In this document: piece by piece, positions 40,283 to 50,457 of the stretch
How positions within the stretch are numbered: position 1 is the first letter of the stretch
Layout: each line of letters opens with the position of its first letter
Assembly (NCBI GenBank): GCA_018136815.1
Contig: CM030934.1
Coordinates: 1,396,979 to 1,460,978 of the forward strand
DNA length: 64,000 nt
Origin: Isochrysis galbana
Taxonomy: Eukaryota; Haptophyta; Isochrysidales; Isochrysidaceae
Direction: 5' to 3'
Program-made: the position numbers and the translations under genes
Notes under the pieces: generated by a model
The model's input: the letters and a program-made list of their open reading frames with translations, nothing else
Told to the model about the DNA's origin: nothing
Databases searched by the model: none

Positions 40283-42940
40283 ATGGCAAGCGCCGACGCG
40301 CCTTTCGTTGCCGTCGAAAATCCTCGAATGCACGCGGAAGCCTCCGCCTTAGTCGGGGGGTTGCGACCGCGGCAGTTTGTGCAGCCGTGGCAGCACGGCA
40401 CGGGCCATCAAAAAGCAACTGGCCTGTACCTGACGGCTTCACTCCCGCCCCTGCAGCCTTCGAAGATTGTCGAGGGACGTCTATCCGCGATGGCGGATCT
40501 ATCGCCGTCGCCCCACCGTGGCGCCCTTCGCAGCCGCACCTATGTGGGCATTGCCGGTGCAATGGCGGCCCAGTGGATGCCGGTCTTGCGCCGTTATGCG
40601 CGCAAAGCCAAGGCGTCGCGTTCGCTCAACTTCACGGTGGACTGGGCAATTTCCCAAGCAGCTGCCAGCTTGAGAGAACGCCCCTCGCTTTGCTCGACCG
40701 GTTTCGAACTGGCTGAGCCGAGGACGGCTCTGGCTCGCTTCATGGAGGGGAGAGGCGAGGCAGCTCCTAGCTCTCACCTCACGCCTCCCAGCGGTTCGCC
40801 AGTGTCTGATTCGGTTGTCGTGATCTCAGACGCGGGCCCCGTTGCCGATGCGTCTCGCCTGCTTCATCAGAAGGACTCGGAAACCAACGCATCGCAAGAC
40901 GGGACCGTGGCGGAAGTGGACTGCTTCACGCCGTGGGAGTGGCCCATAAGGGACCGCTCTACAACGCCAGGCCCTCCAAACACGGTGAAGAAGCGCCGCA
41001 GCAAGTGGCAGGTCTTCGACCGTGATGTAATTTCGGGGGTCCATCGGTGGCAGGATGTCACGCCTTCCATCGCCCAAGAAATCGCTGAGCAAGCGGCAGC
41101 TGCGGAGCCGTCGGAACCTTCCATCTTGTCTCGACTGGGCTCTCAAGGCATCAATGCACTATCTCCGAGCGCCTCCTTCACGGCTGGCGACGAAGGAGTG
41201 GTCGAACCGACCGGTTCGGTCGTAGCCGAAAGGCCACTTGAAAACGGGGATGTTGGGCTGGACTCGGGAGAAGATGATACGCCCGAGACTCCAGAACACC
41301 GGAGCATGCAGGCCCTCGAGACCAAGCCCTCCGACGCCGCCGACGGAGAAGGTACTCCACAGGCATTGTGTGGCGATGGGGCTGCCGCTAGGGGCCTCAG
41401 TGCGGCTGGTTTTTCCGAGTTGTCGAAGCTTCCGAAGACAGACTTGCAGAAGTCCCTGGAGAAGGAATGGTCACGCCAAATGGATCAACCTCGGCATCCG
41501 ACGGACCGTCGAGGGCTAGGCTATGATGGCGTGCCTAACCCCTCTAGTTCGGCAAAGGCATCCCCATACTCTTCAATACCATTCGTGCCGCAGACGGTAG
41601 CCGCCGCTATCGAGCGAGAGCCCCACGTCGATGAATCTTCTCCGTCCAGGCCAGCCTCCAATCCAACCACCCCGTCACCCGGAGCCGGAACCTCGCTTCC
41701 AGTAGAATCTATCGCGGACACGCCGCCGCCGCTCTACCCTCGTCACTGCCTCTATGTCCGCGATCTCGTGGTCTGCCGTGCCGATGGCGACCGCGCAGCT
41801 CAAGGGTTCGTTCTCCCGGACGTTGCCCTCACGGTGAACAGCACCCTGGCTGACACTGGAGCGGGCCCGTCAGTAATCACCACTGCTCTTCTCGATCGAC
41901 TACCTGAAGACGCTTGCGTCGAACGCGTATCGGACGCTACCGTCCCCAACCTACATGGGCCGGACGGCCTTCCTCTCATCACTAGGGGCCGGGCTAGCCT
42001 AGTCTTCTCCTTGTCCGGTCGCCTCTTCCGTCATTCGTTCGCGGTCATCGAAGGAAACGCGATGCTTCTGCTCGGGAACGATTTTTTGGCCGCCCACTCC
42101 GCTACCATTTCTCTCGACGCCGCGAGCTCGGAAGGAAGCCTCCGCCTCCGTCCGGCCTCTGGCGATTCAGAAGACTCTTCAAGAGTCCTTTCCGAATGTG
42201 TAGTCAGAGTTTCCACGGCGCCGCCCCCAGTCGCGGACTCCGGCTTCGTCGGAGCTATCTCGATGTCACCCGGTCAGCCGCTGACTGTCGACTTTCTGGA
42301 GAGGTCGACGGCAACACGAGAGATCCCGGCCGGATCGGAGGGTGAGGCTGCTGCTGATGCTAGGCAGCCACTCTATACACCTCTCTTTGAGTCTGCCGAC
42401 GAGTTTGCGGCCAAAGCTCCGGCGTCTACCTCGTCCGAATATCTTCTCTACACGGAGCAAGCGGTGACGATTCCTGCCTTCCACCGCGCAACCATCTGGA
42501 TCAGGGTTCCGCTAGCTCTCCGAGATCATTCGGACTGCGCGATGCTGGTCGACCGCCTACCAAATCGCGAGGCTCTCGATTCGTCCCCTCTCGTAATGCC
42601 CACGGTGGTCACGCCCACGGAAGATCATTGCATCGCGGTGACGATCGTCCACACCGGGGTCAATGCGCTGACCCTGCCGTCTCTGCATCCGATAGCTTCG
42701 CTCCAGGTGCGTTTCAAGTTGCACCGGGGCTGGACTCCGACTGGAAGCGAGGGGGATGGTGACCCTGTCACCGCGCTGAGCGAGGAGCAACGAGCCCTAC
42801 TCGACTCAGCCACCATCGATCCGGACCGGCTTCTTTCCGACGATCAACGAGAAGAAGTACGCCAACTCTTGGCCCGGCGCATCAAAGCTTTCGCGTTGCA
42901 CCCGGGGGCTCCAAACCATACGCACGTTCTCGAGGCCTAG
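40283..42940 (+). CDS. Gag-protease polyprotein of an LTR-type retroelement, no reverse transcriptase
   Basis: One uninterrupted frame of 885 codons. The first about 480 residues are Gag-like: basic N-terminus, long Ser/Pro/Glu disordered stretches, no zinc knuckle seen. Around residues 505-610 lies a retropepsin-type aspartic protease: the catalytic LADTGAGPSV (D-T-G-A, near residue 523) and the LLLGNDFLAAHSATI strand (near 595), in place of the usual I-I/L-G-x-D. Residues 700-830 look like the beta-rich linker between protease and polymerase of Ty3/gypsy-type elements. The last 30 residues (SDDQREEVRQLLARRIKAFA) are the entry to reverse transcriptase, but TAG follows and no RT, RNase H or integrase is present downstream. 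The intact frame suggests a young truncation, a domesticated gene or a non-autonomous element. Confidence 0.8.
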   Translation: MASADAPFVAVENPRMHAEASALVGGLRPRQFVQPWQHGTGHQKATGLYLTASLPPLQPSKIVEGRLSAMADLSPSPHRGALRSRTYVGIAGAMAAQWMPVLRRYARKAKASRSLNFTVDWAISQAAASLRERPSLCSTGFELAEPRTALARFMEGRGEAAPSSHLTPPSGSPVSDSVVVISDAGPVADASRLLHQKDSETNASQDGTVAEVDCFTPWEWPIRDRSTTPGPPNTVKKRRSKWQVFDRDVISGVHRWQDVTPSIAQEIAEQAAAAEPSEPSILSRLGSQGINALSPSASFTAGDEGVVEPTGSVVAERPLENGDVGLDSGEDDTPETPEHRSMQALETKPSDAADGEGTPQALCGDGAAARGLSAAGFSELSKLPKTDLQKSLEKEWSRQMDQPRHPTDRRGLGYDGVPNPSSSAKASPYSSIPFVPQTVAAAIEREPHVDESSPSRPASNPTTPSPGAGTSLPVESIADTPPPLYPRHCLYVRDLVVCRADGDRAAQGFVLPDVALTVNSTLADTGAGPSVITTALLDRLPEDACVERVSDATVPNLHGPDGLPLITRGRASLVFSLSGRLFRHSFAVIEGNAMLLLGNDFLAAHSATISLDAASSEGSLRLRPASGDSEDSSRVLSECVVRVSTAPPPVADSGFVGAISMSPGQPLTVDFLERSTATREIPAGSEGEAAADARQPLYTPLFESADEFAAKAPASTSSEYLLYTEQAVTIPAFHRATIWIRVPLALRDHSDCAMLVDRLPNREALDSSPLVMPTVVTPTEDHCIAVTIVHTGVNALTLPSLHPIASLQVRFKLHRGWTPTGSEGDGDPVTALSEEQRALLDSATIDPDRLLSDDQREEVRQLLARRIKAFALHPGAPNHTHVLEA

Positions 42941-44861
42941 GCTCCCTCCCTGAGGGAAGAGTTCTTTGTAGGTCTAACAATCTCTTAAAACCCAACACAC
43001 TAGGGCCGCTAGGAGCGCCTCGCCGCCCCACAGCCCTTCGTTCGCCGTTCGTTCCCCGTCCAGACACCCAAATGGGGTTGCCCGACCCAGTCCAGAATTT
43101 CATTCACCCGACTCCCGGTGGGGAGGAGGGCCAAAGCGCCGCGCTAGCCGCCGGTGCTGCTCGCGACGGAGTGGCTCAGAGCCCTCCGGCTCCGCTCGAC
43201 TCGACATATGCTCTAGCTCTGGACTGATCACCCAGGCATGGAGATCAAGGGAGTAGTAAGCACGTGTCGATGAAGACCAAGGAAGTAGCGAGCATCTTGC
43301 TTGCTAAAGTACACCCTCAAGAACCTCAAGCGTCTAGACTCTATAAGTCTAACATCTCTGTAAGCTTCTAGACTTTTTAAGTCTACCAGCTACTCCATGG
43401 CTAAGCTACGAAAAGCTATAGGTAAAGTGCACGCCGCTGTGCTCGCGTTGAGACGCTATTCGCCGATGAATCTTGTAGGATCTTCACTAAGCATGGATGA
43501 CTCCCTTTCGCGCCTTTTCTGTGTGCAATCCTTCTCTAGGACGACGAGTTCTCTTCTGGCCAATTGGTTCCTTCTTTGCTCTCTCTGTTGACCCACCGTG
43601 GCTTTCGCTCCCGTGTTTATTACGTGTTGCCCTTGTTTATGTTAGAAAGTGGGGTGGCGTGTCTTCGTACGCACCCAGCAGCCGTCGCAGCGCTCTGCGA
43701 TCGAAGCCGTACCGTGACCCCTCGTACCCTTGAGCCCCTACTGCCTTGTGTGTGGTCTCTCGCTAGAAATCACCCACTAGAGATCGATTCAATCTGTTCC
43801 TATGGACCCATCACCATCACCGCCCTCTGCACCGCCAAATCCGCCCTCGCCGCCGCGCGCGGACCCCGTCACCACTGCACCCGTGCCCAAGCCTTCCCAA
43901 GTGTCTTCACCCGCTACCCAAGTTGATAGGCCGCCTACGGACGCGTGGGTTGCCAAGGATGGAGTCTCAGGAGCCTTACCCGGATCCTGGGAACAGTCCA
44001 TCTCCACAATTTTGTCTCAGTCCTAATTCTGCCTCTTGTGAACGTGTGTTTTCGTTGTTGCAGTTGCAGTGCATGTTTGGTGCTAATCGTGCGACGTCTT
44101 TGTGGAGGCATCAGTGATGTTGCGATTCAATCGCAACAAGCGGACGTGTGTGTAGGGCAGTCGATGTCCATTGCCACTGTGAGATATGAGCTCATGTGTT
44201 GGGGTGAATGACATCAAAAGGCACTAACTAACTAAGCACTACTATGGAAAGTAGGAATGAGGGAAGATGGAGGCAGACAAAGAGGTAGAGTAAGTAGGGA
44301 GGGGCCCGCGGCCTACGGTAGTGTGGGTGTGGCAGGCGACGAATCGGTGCAAGTGCGAGGACCACTTATAATAATAGTATCGAGATATTTTTTGGGATAT
44401 TTGGGCTGGCGCTTGGATATTTCTTGGATATTTTTGAGGGATATTTGGGCGAAGATTCGTGGATATCCTGGCCTACCCCTAGGCCCGTGGCAGGTGCGGG
44501 GACGACGAGAAGCGGCGTGGCAACGGTGGGGCAGCGGCGCGCCTTCTCCATTGTTGAGTTGCGGCGGAGTCCTCAATAGCGCCTCACTACGCTTATTTGT
44601 TGAAACGGTCCCAATAGACATCTCCACAGCGCGACTTGTTGAGAGGCGCTGTGGAGACCCTCTTGAGACCCTGTTGCGGCCGTGCAAAAACCCTCGAGTA
44701 GGTCTAGTACTCCTTTAGTAGGAGTAGTACTCTACTCTAGACCTAGTACTAGTACAACTTTCTGAAAATCTTCAGCTCGCCGCTGCTGTTTGACCCGACG
44801 AATCGGGCGGCAAGCGTCCGCCAGTCCGAGACCTCTGGCTTCGCTGTTGTGGCCCGCTCGC
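42941..44861. other. Repeat-rich interval with retroelement leader debris
   Basis: 43073-43228 holds a 51-codon ORF (…SAALAAGAARDG) resembling the start of the retro-ORF at 48781 (SALAAGAPSQ). 43330-43385 has two TAGACT…AGTCTA hairpins. 43802-44026 is a 74-codon Pro/Ser-rich ORF (MDPSPSPPSAPPN) preceded by a CT-rich leader, similar in style to ORF starts of local retroelements. 44385-44475 has GGATATTT units mirrored at 37515-37615. 44695-44755 is an imperfect inverted repeat around GGTCTAGTACT. No host gene. Confidence 0.45.
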
Positions 44862-46103
44862 ATGCAGCCGCGGTGGGTGGTCATGTCCTGCGCTGCGGAG
44901 GGTGATGAGAACACACACACCAACATCCCTCGCCGTCATCTCCCCCTCGAGCCGAACGCTTGCCACGAGGAGCAGCACGAGATGCTTGCGGCTGCAGCGG
45001 TGATGCGGCGGTTACGCAGAGGCTGGGCGGCTTTGCGCAAGGTGGGCGTCGAGCGCCTCGTTATAGTTCACCACATGAAAGTAGCCCACATGCTCTGCCA
45101 GCGCGGACGCGGAAGAAGAGCTCTACGAGCTCTTTGTCTGGTAAGGCATCGCGAGCGCTGGCGACTGCTTGCATGGAGAATAACAGGGTGGCTGCTGGTC
45201 ACTCACACGTGGCGAAGATGGTCTTCTCGCGCCAAAGACGCGAGCTTTGCTCAACGTCTTGGCGGATTGCGTCCTCGCTTCAGTTTAATGATCGCCTTGC
45301 AGGCTTGGCGGGCCGATCACTCCGCGAGAATCCAAGTAAAAGAAATAGCAACACTTTTCGCATACCTTCACCATGATAGACTTCTGCTGTCAGTGGAGCG
45401 CAGCTTGCAGCTGTGGCATGAGCTGATCGTGCGGCGCTCGAAAATATTGGTGAGAGCACAGGCCAGTGTCCATCGCGCCCGTCGGCACGCGCTTCGGCGC
45501 GCCGTGACAATATGGTGCAATAGGCACTCGGAGAACTTAGGGCATTATGCGCAAACGGCAGTTGAGCAAACATCCCGAACAGCCGTTCGTCTTCGGCCGC
45601 AGATGGCGTGCTTTCGAGGTGAGAAGGAGAACGATCTATGTCTACGACGGCGAGTCCAGGTCCTGCGTGCGTTGGGACGTTGGCGGGAGGTCGCCGCACT
45701 TCAAGTCCGCATTGCGCTCGGAAAATACCTCGAAACCGTCATTCATCGCAGACTAGCTGTCTTTCGGTGGCGCCATGCCGCCCATCTGAAGATTCACCGC
45801 CATCATGGTGATGTTGCGAGGGTAAGGCGCTTATTGATGAGTGCCTTTTTTCGATGGTGCTTCCATATGCAGACTACCAACAGGCTGCAAAGGTCTACTT
45901 GCGCACGGGAGACGTTGCGGGCATTTGTTCGGTTGCAAATCATAGCATGTGCTGCGCAAGGCTTGGTACGATTTCGTCTGGAATGTCGTAGGCGCCGTCG
46001 TATGCTATGGCGAAATCGTTTGGCCGACGTGCACTACCACATCGTTCGCTCCAGTCGAGCCTTCTACCGATGGTTGGATGCCGGCAAGCGTGTCGGCGTC
46101 TAG
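44862..46103 (+). CDS. Sfi1-like centrin-binding repeat protein
   Basis: Uninterrupted 413-residue frame from the ATG at 44862, very rich in Arg, Leu, Ala and Trp. It is built of helical repeats of about 25-35 residues with a conserved hydrophobic-x-x-W core: ALQAWRAD, SLQLWHEL, AVTIWCNR, ALGRWREV, AVFRWRHA, AFFRWCFH, AFYRWLDA. This is the Sfi1 centrin-binding signature, where each W-bearing helix binds one centrin at spindle-pole or basal-body fibres. That suits a flagellate, alongside DRC3 5 kb away. The length is short against classical Sfi1 (about 900 residues), so it may be a smaller basal-body paralogue, or further exons may exist upstream; the frame is open for 24 codons before the ATG. 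No intron is needed. Confidence 0.7.
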   Translation: MQPRWVVMSCAAEGDENTHTNIPRRHLPLEPNACHEEQHEMLAAAAVMRRLRRGWAALRKVGVERLVIVHHMKVAHMLCQRGRGRRALRALCLVRHRERWRLLAWRITGWLLVTHTWRRWSSRAKDASFAQRLGGLRPRFSLMIALQAWRADHSARIQVKEIATLFAYLHHDRLLLSVERSLQLWHELIVRRSKILVRAQASVHRARRHALRRAVTIWCNRHSENLGHYAQTAVEQTSRTAVRLRPQMACFRGEKENDLCLRRRVQVLRALGRWREVAALQVRIALGKYLETVIHRRLAVFRWRHAAHLKIHRHHGDVARVRRLLMSAFFRWCFHMQTTNRLQRSTCARETLRAFVRLQIIACAAQGLVRFRLECRRRRRMLWRNRLADVHYHIVRSSRAFYRWLDAGKRVGV

Positions 46104-46834
46104 AACCCTTTGTGTTATAGTCACCCACCGGCAACCTCATTCGTACTTCAGAAGAACCTCGGCATTTTGCCCGTCTCTCAGCGAGCGAAGGCGATCGATG
46201 GAACCCGAACTTTTATGAGCACTCCGACATGCCCGCATCAAATGGGGATTCCCCTCCTCCACGGCCACGAATTCCTCCCATTCGGTGTACAGCAGGGACA
46301 TCACACATCTCCCGTGACGAGGGCGGTGGCAATCGACGAGGCCCACCACCTGGCATCGACACGCTCGGAGCACTCTTTTCTCGATTTCATATCGATTCCA
46401 CTATGAAAAGGAGCATGGTCAATCGAGGTGGCACTTTTCATGTGATACATTGTCAATCGAGGTTGCACTATTCATGTGATACATGAAGATGAAGCCGGAA
46501 ACAACCATCACACAACGCATCGAGGCGCATGCATACAAAGAAAGCCAACACGACCTCCACCACAAGTTCATCACAATCGTTGAGGGCACAGTTTGGTTGA
46601 AATGAATGGCGAATGGGAATGGAACGGTGCATTCCGACCGTCGATCGTGCAGGTGCTTGCGTTCATTGTTGGATGGTGTGACTTAGAATAGATGTGTTTT
46701 TTTTGAGACGGTACACAAGTTTAAGTAGCTTTTAAACCTAGTGGCGAGTTGCCGTTCGACTCTCCAAACGTTTTGTTTAGCAGTTGCGGGGGTGAAAACA
46801 AAATCGGACCTCAGGCTGCACCTAAAAAAACCTT
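46104..46834. other. Intergenic, nothing recognised
   Basis: A short direct repeat occurs at 46419-46488 (GGTCAATCGAGGTGGCAC, TTTTCATGTGATACAT / TGTCAATCGAGGTTGCAC, TATTCATGTGATACAT). No supported gene. Confidence 0.45.
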
Positions 46835-47299
46835 ATAATATTCTTACCGCACATGCGGCCATGGACCCACTACCACTACTTTAACGCTGGACGCTGCTTC
46901 TACACCCCCACTCCCTCGGCCCTTCCCCCCGCCATCAGGCGACTCAGAGGCTGCAACCTCAGGTTTGGTTGTTTTTTTACGAATGCCCCGTGAAATGTAT
47001 ATAGAAATTAGAACTCCCCCCCTCGCCCTTTGCCCTACCCCCTTCTGTACCCCGCCCCCCCCCTTGTATAATATTCTTACCGCACATGCGGCCATGGACC
47101 CACTACCACTACTTTAACGCTGGACGCTGCTTCTACACCCCCACTCCCTCGGCCCTTCCCCCCGCCATCAGGCGACTCAGAGGCTGCAACCTCAGGTTTG
47201 GTTGTTTTTTTACGAATGCCCCGTGAAATGTATATAGAAATTAGAACTCCCCCCCTCGCCCTTTGCCCTACCCCCTTCTGTACCCCGCCCCCCCCTTGT
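46835..47299 (+). repeat. Two 232/233-bp tandem copies of the R1 head
   Basis: Units 46835-47067 and 47068-47299 are virtually identical apart from one C in a C-run. Each starts ATAATATTCTTACCGCACAT (R1 head), includes ACACCCCCACTCCCTCGGCC and GCCATCAGGCGACTC, then departs from R1 into GGTTTGGTTGTTTTTTTACG and ends CCCCCTTGT. Each unit has the same minus-strand open frame by virtue of the duplication. Confidence 0.95.
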
Positions 47300-47967
47300 T
47301 TCTTTGCCTCCTCTCGCGCCAATGTCCCTCCTCCGTCCAGTGGACAGTGCATCGGAGCCCGAGGCGGAGTGCGCACTTGCGCTCGCGCGCATGCACCAGG
47401 GTCCCTGGTGCCCACTGAGCGCCATGGGATGCCTGCACATGCGCACACCTCCTACCACCCTGGCAGAAACCCAGCGCTGCTGCTCGCGCAAGTTTGCGAC
47501 AATGCATGATCTCAGGGCACACGCTGCGGCCGAGGCCGAGCATGCGCATCATGCAGTGATGCCGCATGCAACTATGGTCCAATCATAAATTTTGTACTCA
47601 CTGCCAAGAAACTCTCTTTCAATGAGTTCAAAGTTGTTTGCGAGCATTTCAAGATGCGGAAAGACTTTGTAGGGGTTCTGGTAAAACCGCTGACGACATC
47701 CAAAGTAATGCTTCACGCAATGCTTCCCGCCTAGAAATAGCGTGGATAATATTACAATGATAAACATAAAGATGACTTCTTTATTATTTGAAATTAATCC
47801 GCGCGGCCGACTCCCTCGTCCCGTGACAAGCAGCGACCCGTCTGCAACAATTGGACCCATAGGTGTTTGCATATAGGGACACATTTTTGGGGGGGTAAAT
47901 TGTATAAGGTGTAGAAAAAGGCAATGCAGGGGGCTAAAAAAAGGGAACCTCAAGTTGCATCCTCTTC
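47300..47967. other. Intergenic, weak ORF
   Basis: 47304-47588 (+) is a 94-codon frame ending with two cysteines and FATMHDLRAH followed by several His, loosely like a C2H2 finger. The supporting half is missing and I do not call it a gene. 47590-47967 shows nothing. Confidence 0.3.
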
Positions 47968-48090
47968 CCCCCGTACACTACTAGGGGGCTAGGGATAGGG
48001 TTGAAGGGCTTAGATATGGTCCGGCGGCCCGCCCCCCCCCCGGTGATCTTTACACCCCTTCCTCCTGTGTCCCGGGTAGGCGGCGACCTT
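47968..48090 (+). repeat. R1 internal fragment
   Basis: CACTACTAGGGGGCTAGGG, GAAGGGCTTAGATATGGTCC, CCCCCCCGGTGATC and TTCCTCCTGTGTC match the complement of 56480-56600 in order. Both ends are missing. Confidence 0.8.
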
Positions 48091-48837
48091 GTCGCATTCG
48101 CGAATCGACGCTCGTTAGGCTTCTCTCTCCTCTTCGTTCGGTATTTATCGTTATAATTCTCTCGTTCTCGTTCTCGGTCAAAAACTTCGCGTGGACGCCT
48201 AGGATCTAGGGTTGTGGAGCGCCCTCTCTCTTTCTCTCGAAGAGAAGGGAAGTTTCCACACCTTTCTTCCTCCCAGGCGCCTCGCAAAAGGTTTAATTCG
48301 CTATCTCCCCGCGTTTCTTTACCTGCTTCTGGGGGCAATCAGGTTTGGTTTGCCATCTCCCCTCGGAGATCGATTTAGGTTCGCTGCTTGGGTGAGGGAA
48401 TCTTTCTCCTTGGTCCTTGGTTTGCCATCTCCCCTTGGAGATTGATTTAGATTCGCTGCTTTGGTTTTGGGTTATCTTTCCCCTTGATGCAAGTTGCATG
48501 GAAGATGGAAGCCCTTGGTCCCGTTGGTTTTTGGTTTTCTCCTCCCTTGGTTGCTACTCGGGGTTGCTCGATAGAAACGTCTAGAAGGTCCACGCTCAAC
48601 AGCAAGATTTCTTCGATTGCAAGGATACCTCGCTGCGATCTGTATCCAATGTGATCGCCGTGGTTGCGCGACATAACGTTCCTCTTCGACTTTCCGCCTT
48701 GGTGGGAAAATCCAAAGCGAAGACACGCTCCGACCGTCGCTGCGGATTCTCTCTCTCTCTCGCTCCCGAGGAAAGCTCCATGAGCTCCCCGCAAGAACCG
48801 CATTCCGCGCTAGCTGCCGGCGCGCCCTCGCAGGCCA
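48091..48837 (+). mobile_element. Leader and first ORF codons of a retroelement
   Basis: The plus strand has a CTCGTTCTCGTTCTCG leader and a 73-bp direct repeat (GGTTTGCCATCTCCCCT at 48348 and 48421, each followed by GGAGAT and a GATTTAG…TTCGCTGCTT). Then come CTCCCGAGGAAAGCTC and an ATG at 48781 opening SSPQEPHSALAAGAPSQ. The reverse complement of bases 1-76 matches 48765-48830, so this leader occurs at least twice. The frame is cut at about 48838 where minus-strand LINE B sequence begins. Confidence 0.6.
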
Positions 48838-49512
48838 TCACCAAGAGTGAGATGAGCCTTGCTCTGACAGTGCACTACCTAGGGCCCGGTTTCGGGAGTG
48901 GGGACCGGGCAGGCCTTTTGGGTTTTTGCTGGTATGGTAGAGCAAGCCTCTCGTGTGTGGTTGTCCCAAGTGTGGTGCACCGGCATGTTGTTCGCTTCTA
49001 CCTCTCGTGTTTCGTGGTTTCTGTCTCAACTAGATGCTCTACCCCTAGCGTTCTAGCTAGGGATACTAGCTCCGCGCTGGGGGTCAATTTGTTCTTTTCG
49101 CCTAGTTCGTAGGGTGGCCGGATATCGGCCAAATCTATCCTCTTTTTGGGTTGTCTCCCCATGCCCATGCCCGCCTGGGCGGTCCGCGCTGAGTCCGTTG
49201 AGTTGGCGAATAGTAGCGCCTTGCTCAGTTTGATGAATCTTTCCAGTGTGCGTATTAGCACCGATTCTTCTGAGAACGTGGCGTTGTCGTAGTATATCCT
49301 GTGTAGAAGTCCGTTATGATGTACCTCCATGCGACCATGCATAGCGTTGCTAGTGCCTTAGGGCATGGGTCGCTTGGGTAGGGCCCAAAGGGCACCGGAT
49401 ATGTGCTAGTTACACCTATCCGGTCACCATATCCAAAAACTTCGTAATGAATCGTCAATCTTGACTTGGTCAACTTTCACCCTTAGAAGTTAAAATAGCT
49501 GTTTGACCGCCC
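48838..49512 (-). mobile_element. Non-LTR retrotransposon fragment (LINE B), C-terminal ORF2
   Basis: Minus-strand frames contain KALATLCMVAWRYI, then HNGLLHRIYYDNATFSEES, LIRTLERFIKLSKALLFA, STDSARTAQAGMG, RQPKKRID and the far end ALGSALS, in the same order as LINE A. A frameshift lies near 49330. The outer end (GGGCGGTCAAACAG at 49512) also begins the fragments at 53578 and 63146. Confidence 0.8.
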
Positions 49513-50457
49513 TACCTCCCGTGCTCGTAGCCACGCTCACGCGTGCGGCGCCCCGCGGACCCATCCAAAAACGGAGGCAAAAACGAAGGGGGTTTGAAAA
49601 GCGGCAAAAACGGCCTGTTTCCTTTTTTTTGTCCTTGAACCTCGAGGAAAAACGGTAAAAACGTACTTCCCATCTAGGATAGTGATAAGTGACATGCCGA
49701 CAGGCCCCTACCCTAGGGAGTACGTGAGGAGCTGTAGCATGAGTCCAGCGACAGCGAGGGTTCGAGACACACATGAGCTCCCAAACAACCCACCGAAGCT
49801 GTGGACGTCAATATCACCAAACCCTTTCAGACACTATAAGTGTAGAAACGAGAAGCGAGAAGCAAATACATAAATACTACTACTGCTTTGGCAAAAATAA
49901 ACAAGTGCGACCGAACGAACGAGCAGCAGGCGTAACAGCGACGCCAAAAACAAAATGGGCCAGGAGCAACGGCCCACGGTCGTTGCTTGCGCTGAAAGCT
50001 GTGGAAAAGAGAAGGAGGAGGGTTCTTGTGGATGGGGTTAGGTGAGAGAGAGAAGAGAGAATGAAGATCAGAGAGAGAAGAAGAGGAGGAGAGAGAGAGC
50101 GGTTGGGCGCTGCCCACTAGGAATACTATTCTCATTCTCTCTCTCCTCTCTCCTCTTTCATTTCTCTCTTCTCTTCTCTCCTTCTGCATTCTCCTCTCTC
50201 TCTCTAGTAGTACTATCATACTCTCTCCTTGCTCCCCTCTTCCCCTCTCTCCTCTCTCCTCTCTCCTCTCTCTCTCCCCTCTCCTCTCTCCTCCCTCCTC
50301 CCTCCTCCCTAGCCCCTCCTCCCCTCCTCTCCCCTCTCTCCTCTCTCCCCTCTCCCCTCTCCTCTCTCAACCCTCCGCCTCCCCGCCTCTCTCTCCCTCC
50401 TCCCCCTCTTTTCTCTCGACTCGAGGGCGTGGCACAGAGCAGGACGCCTTTGTGGCG
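49513..50457. other. Intergenic and CT-rich leader of DRC3
   Basis: 49560-49660 has several AAAAACGG units. 50041-50100 is GA-rich and 50125-50420 almost pure C/T, running to 37 bases before the DRC3 ATG. No gene. Confidence 0.6.

Noticed and set aside
47304-47588. Possible zinc-finger ORF
   Set aside because: Only half of a C2H2 pattern; no second finger, no leader, overlaps equally long minus-strand frames.
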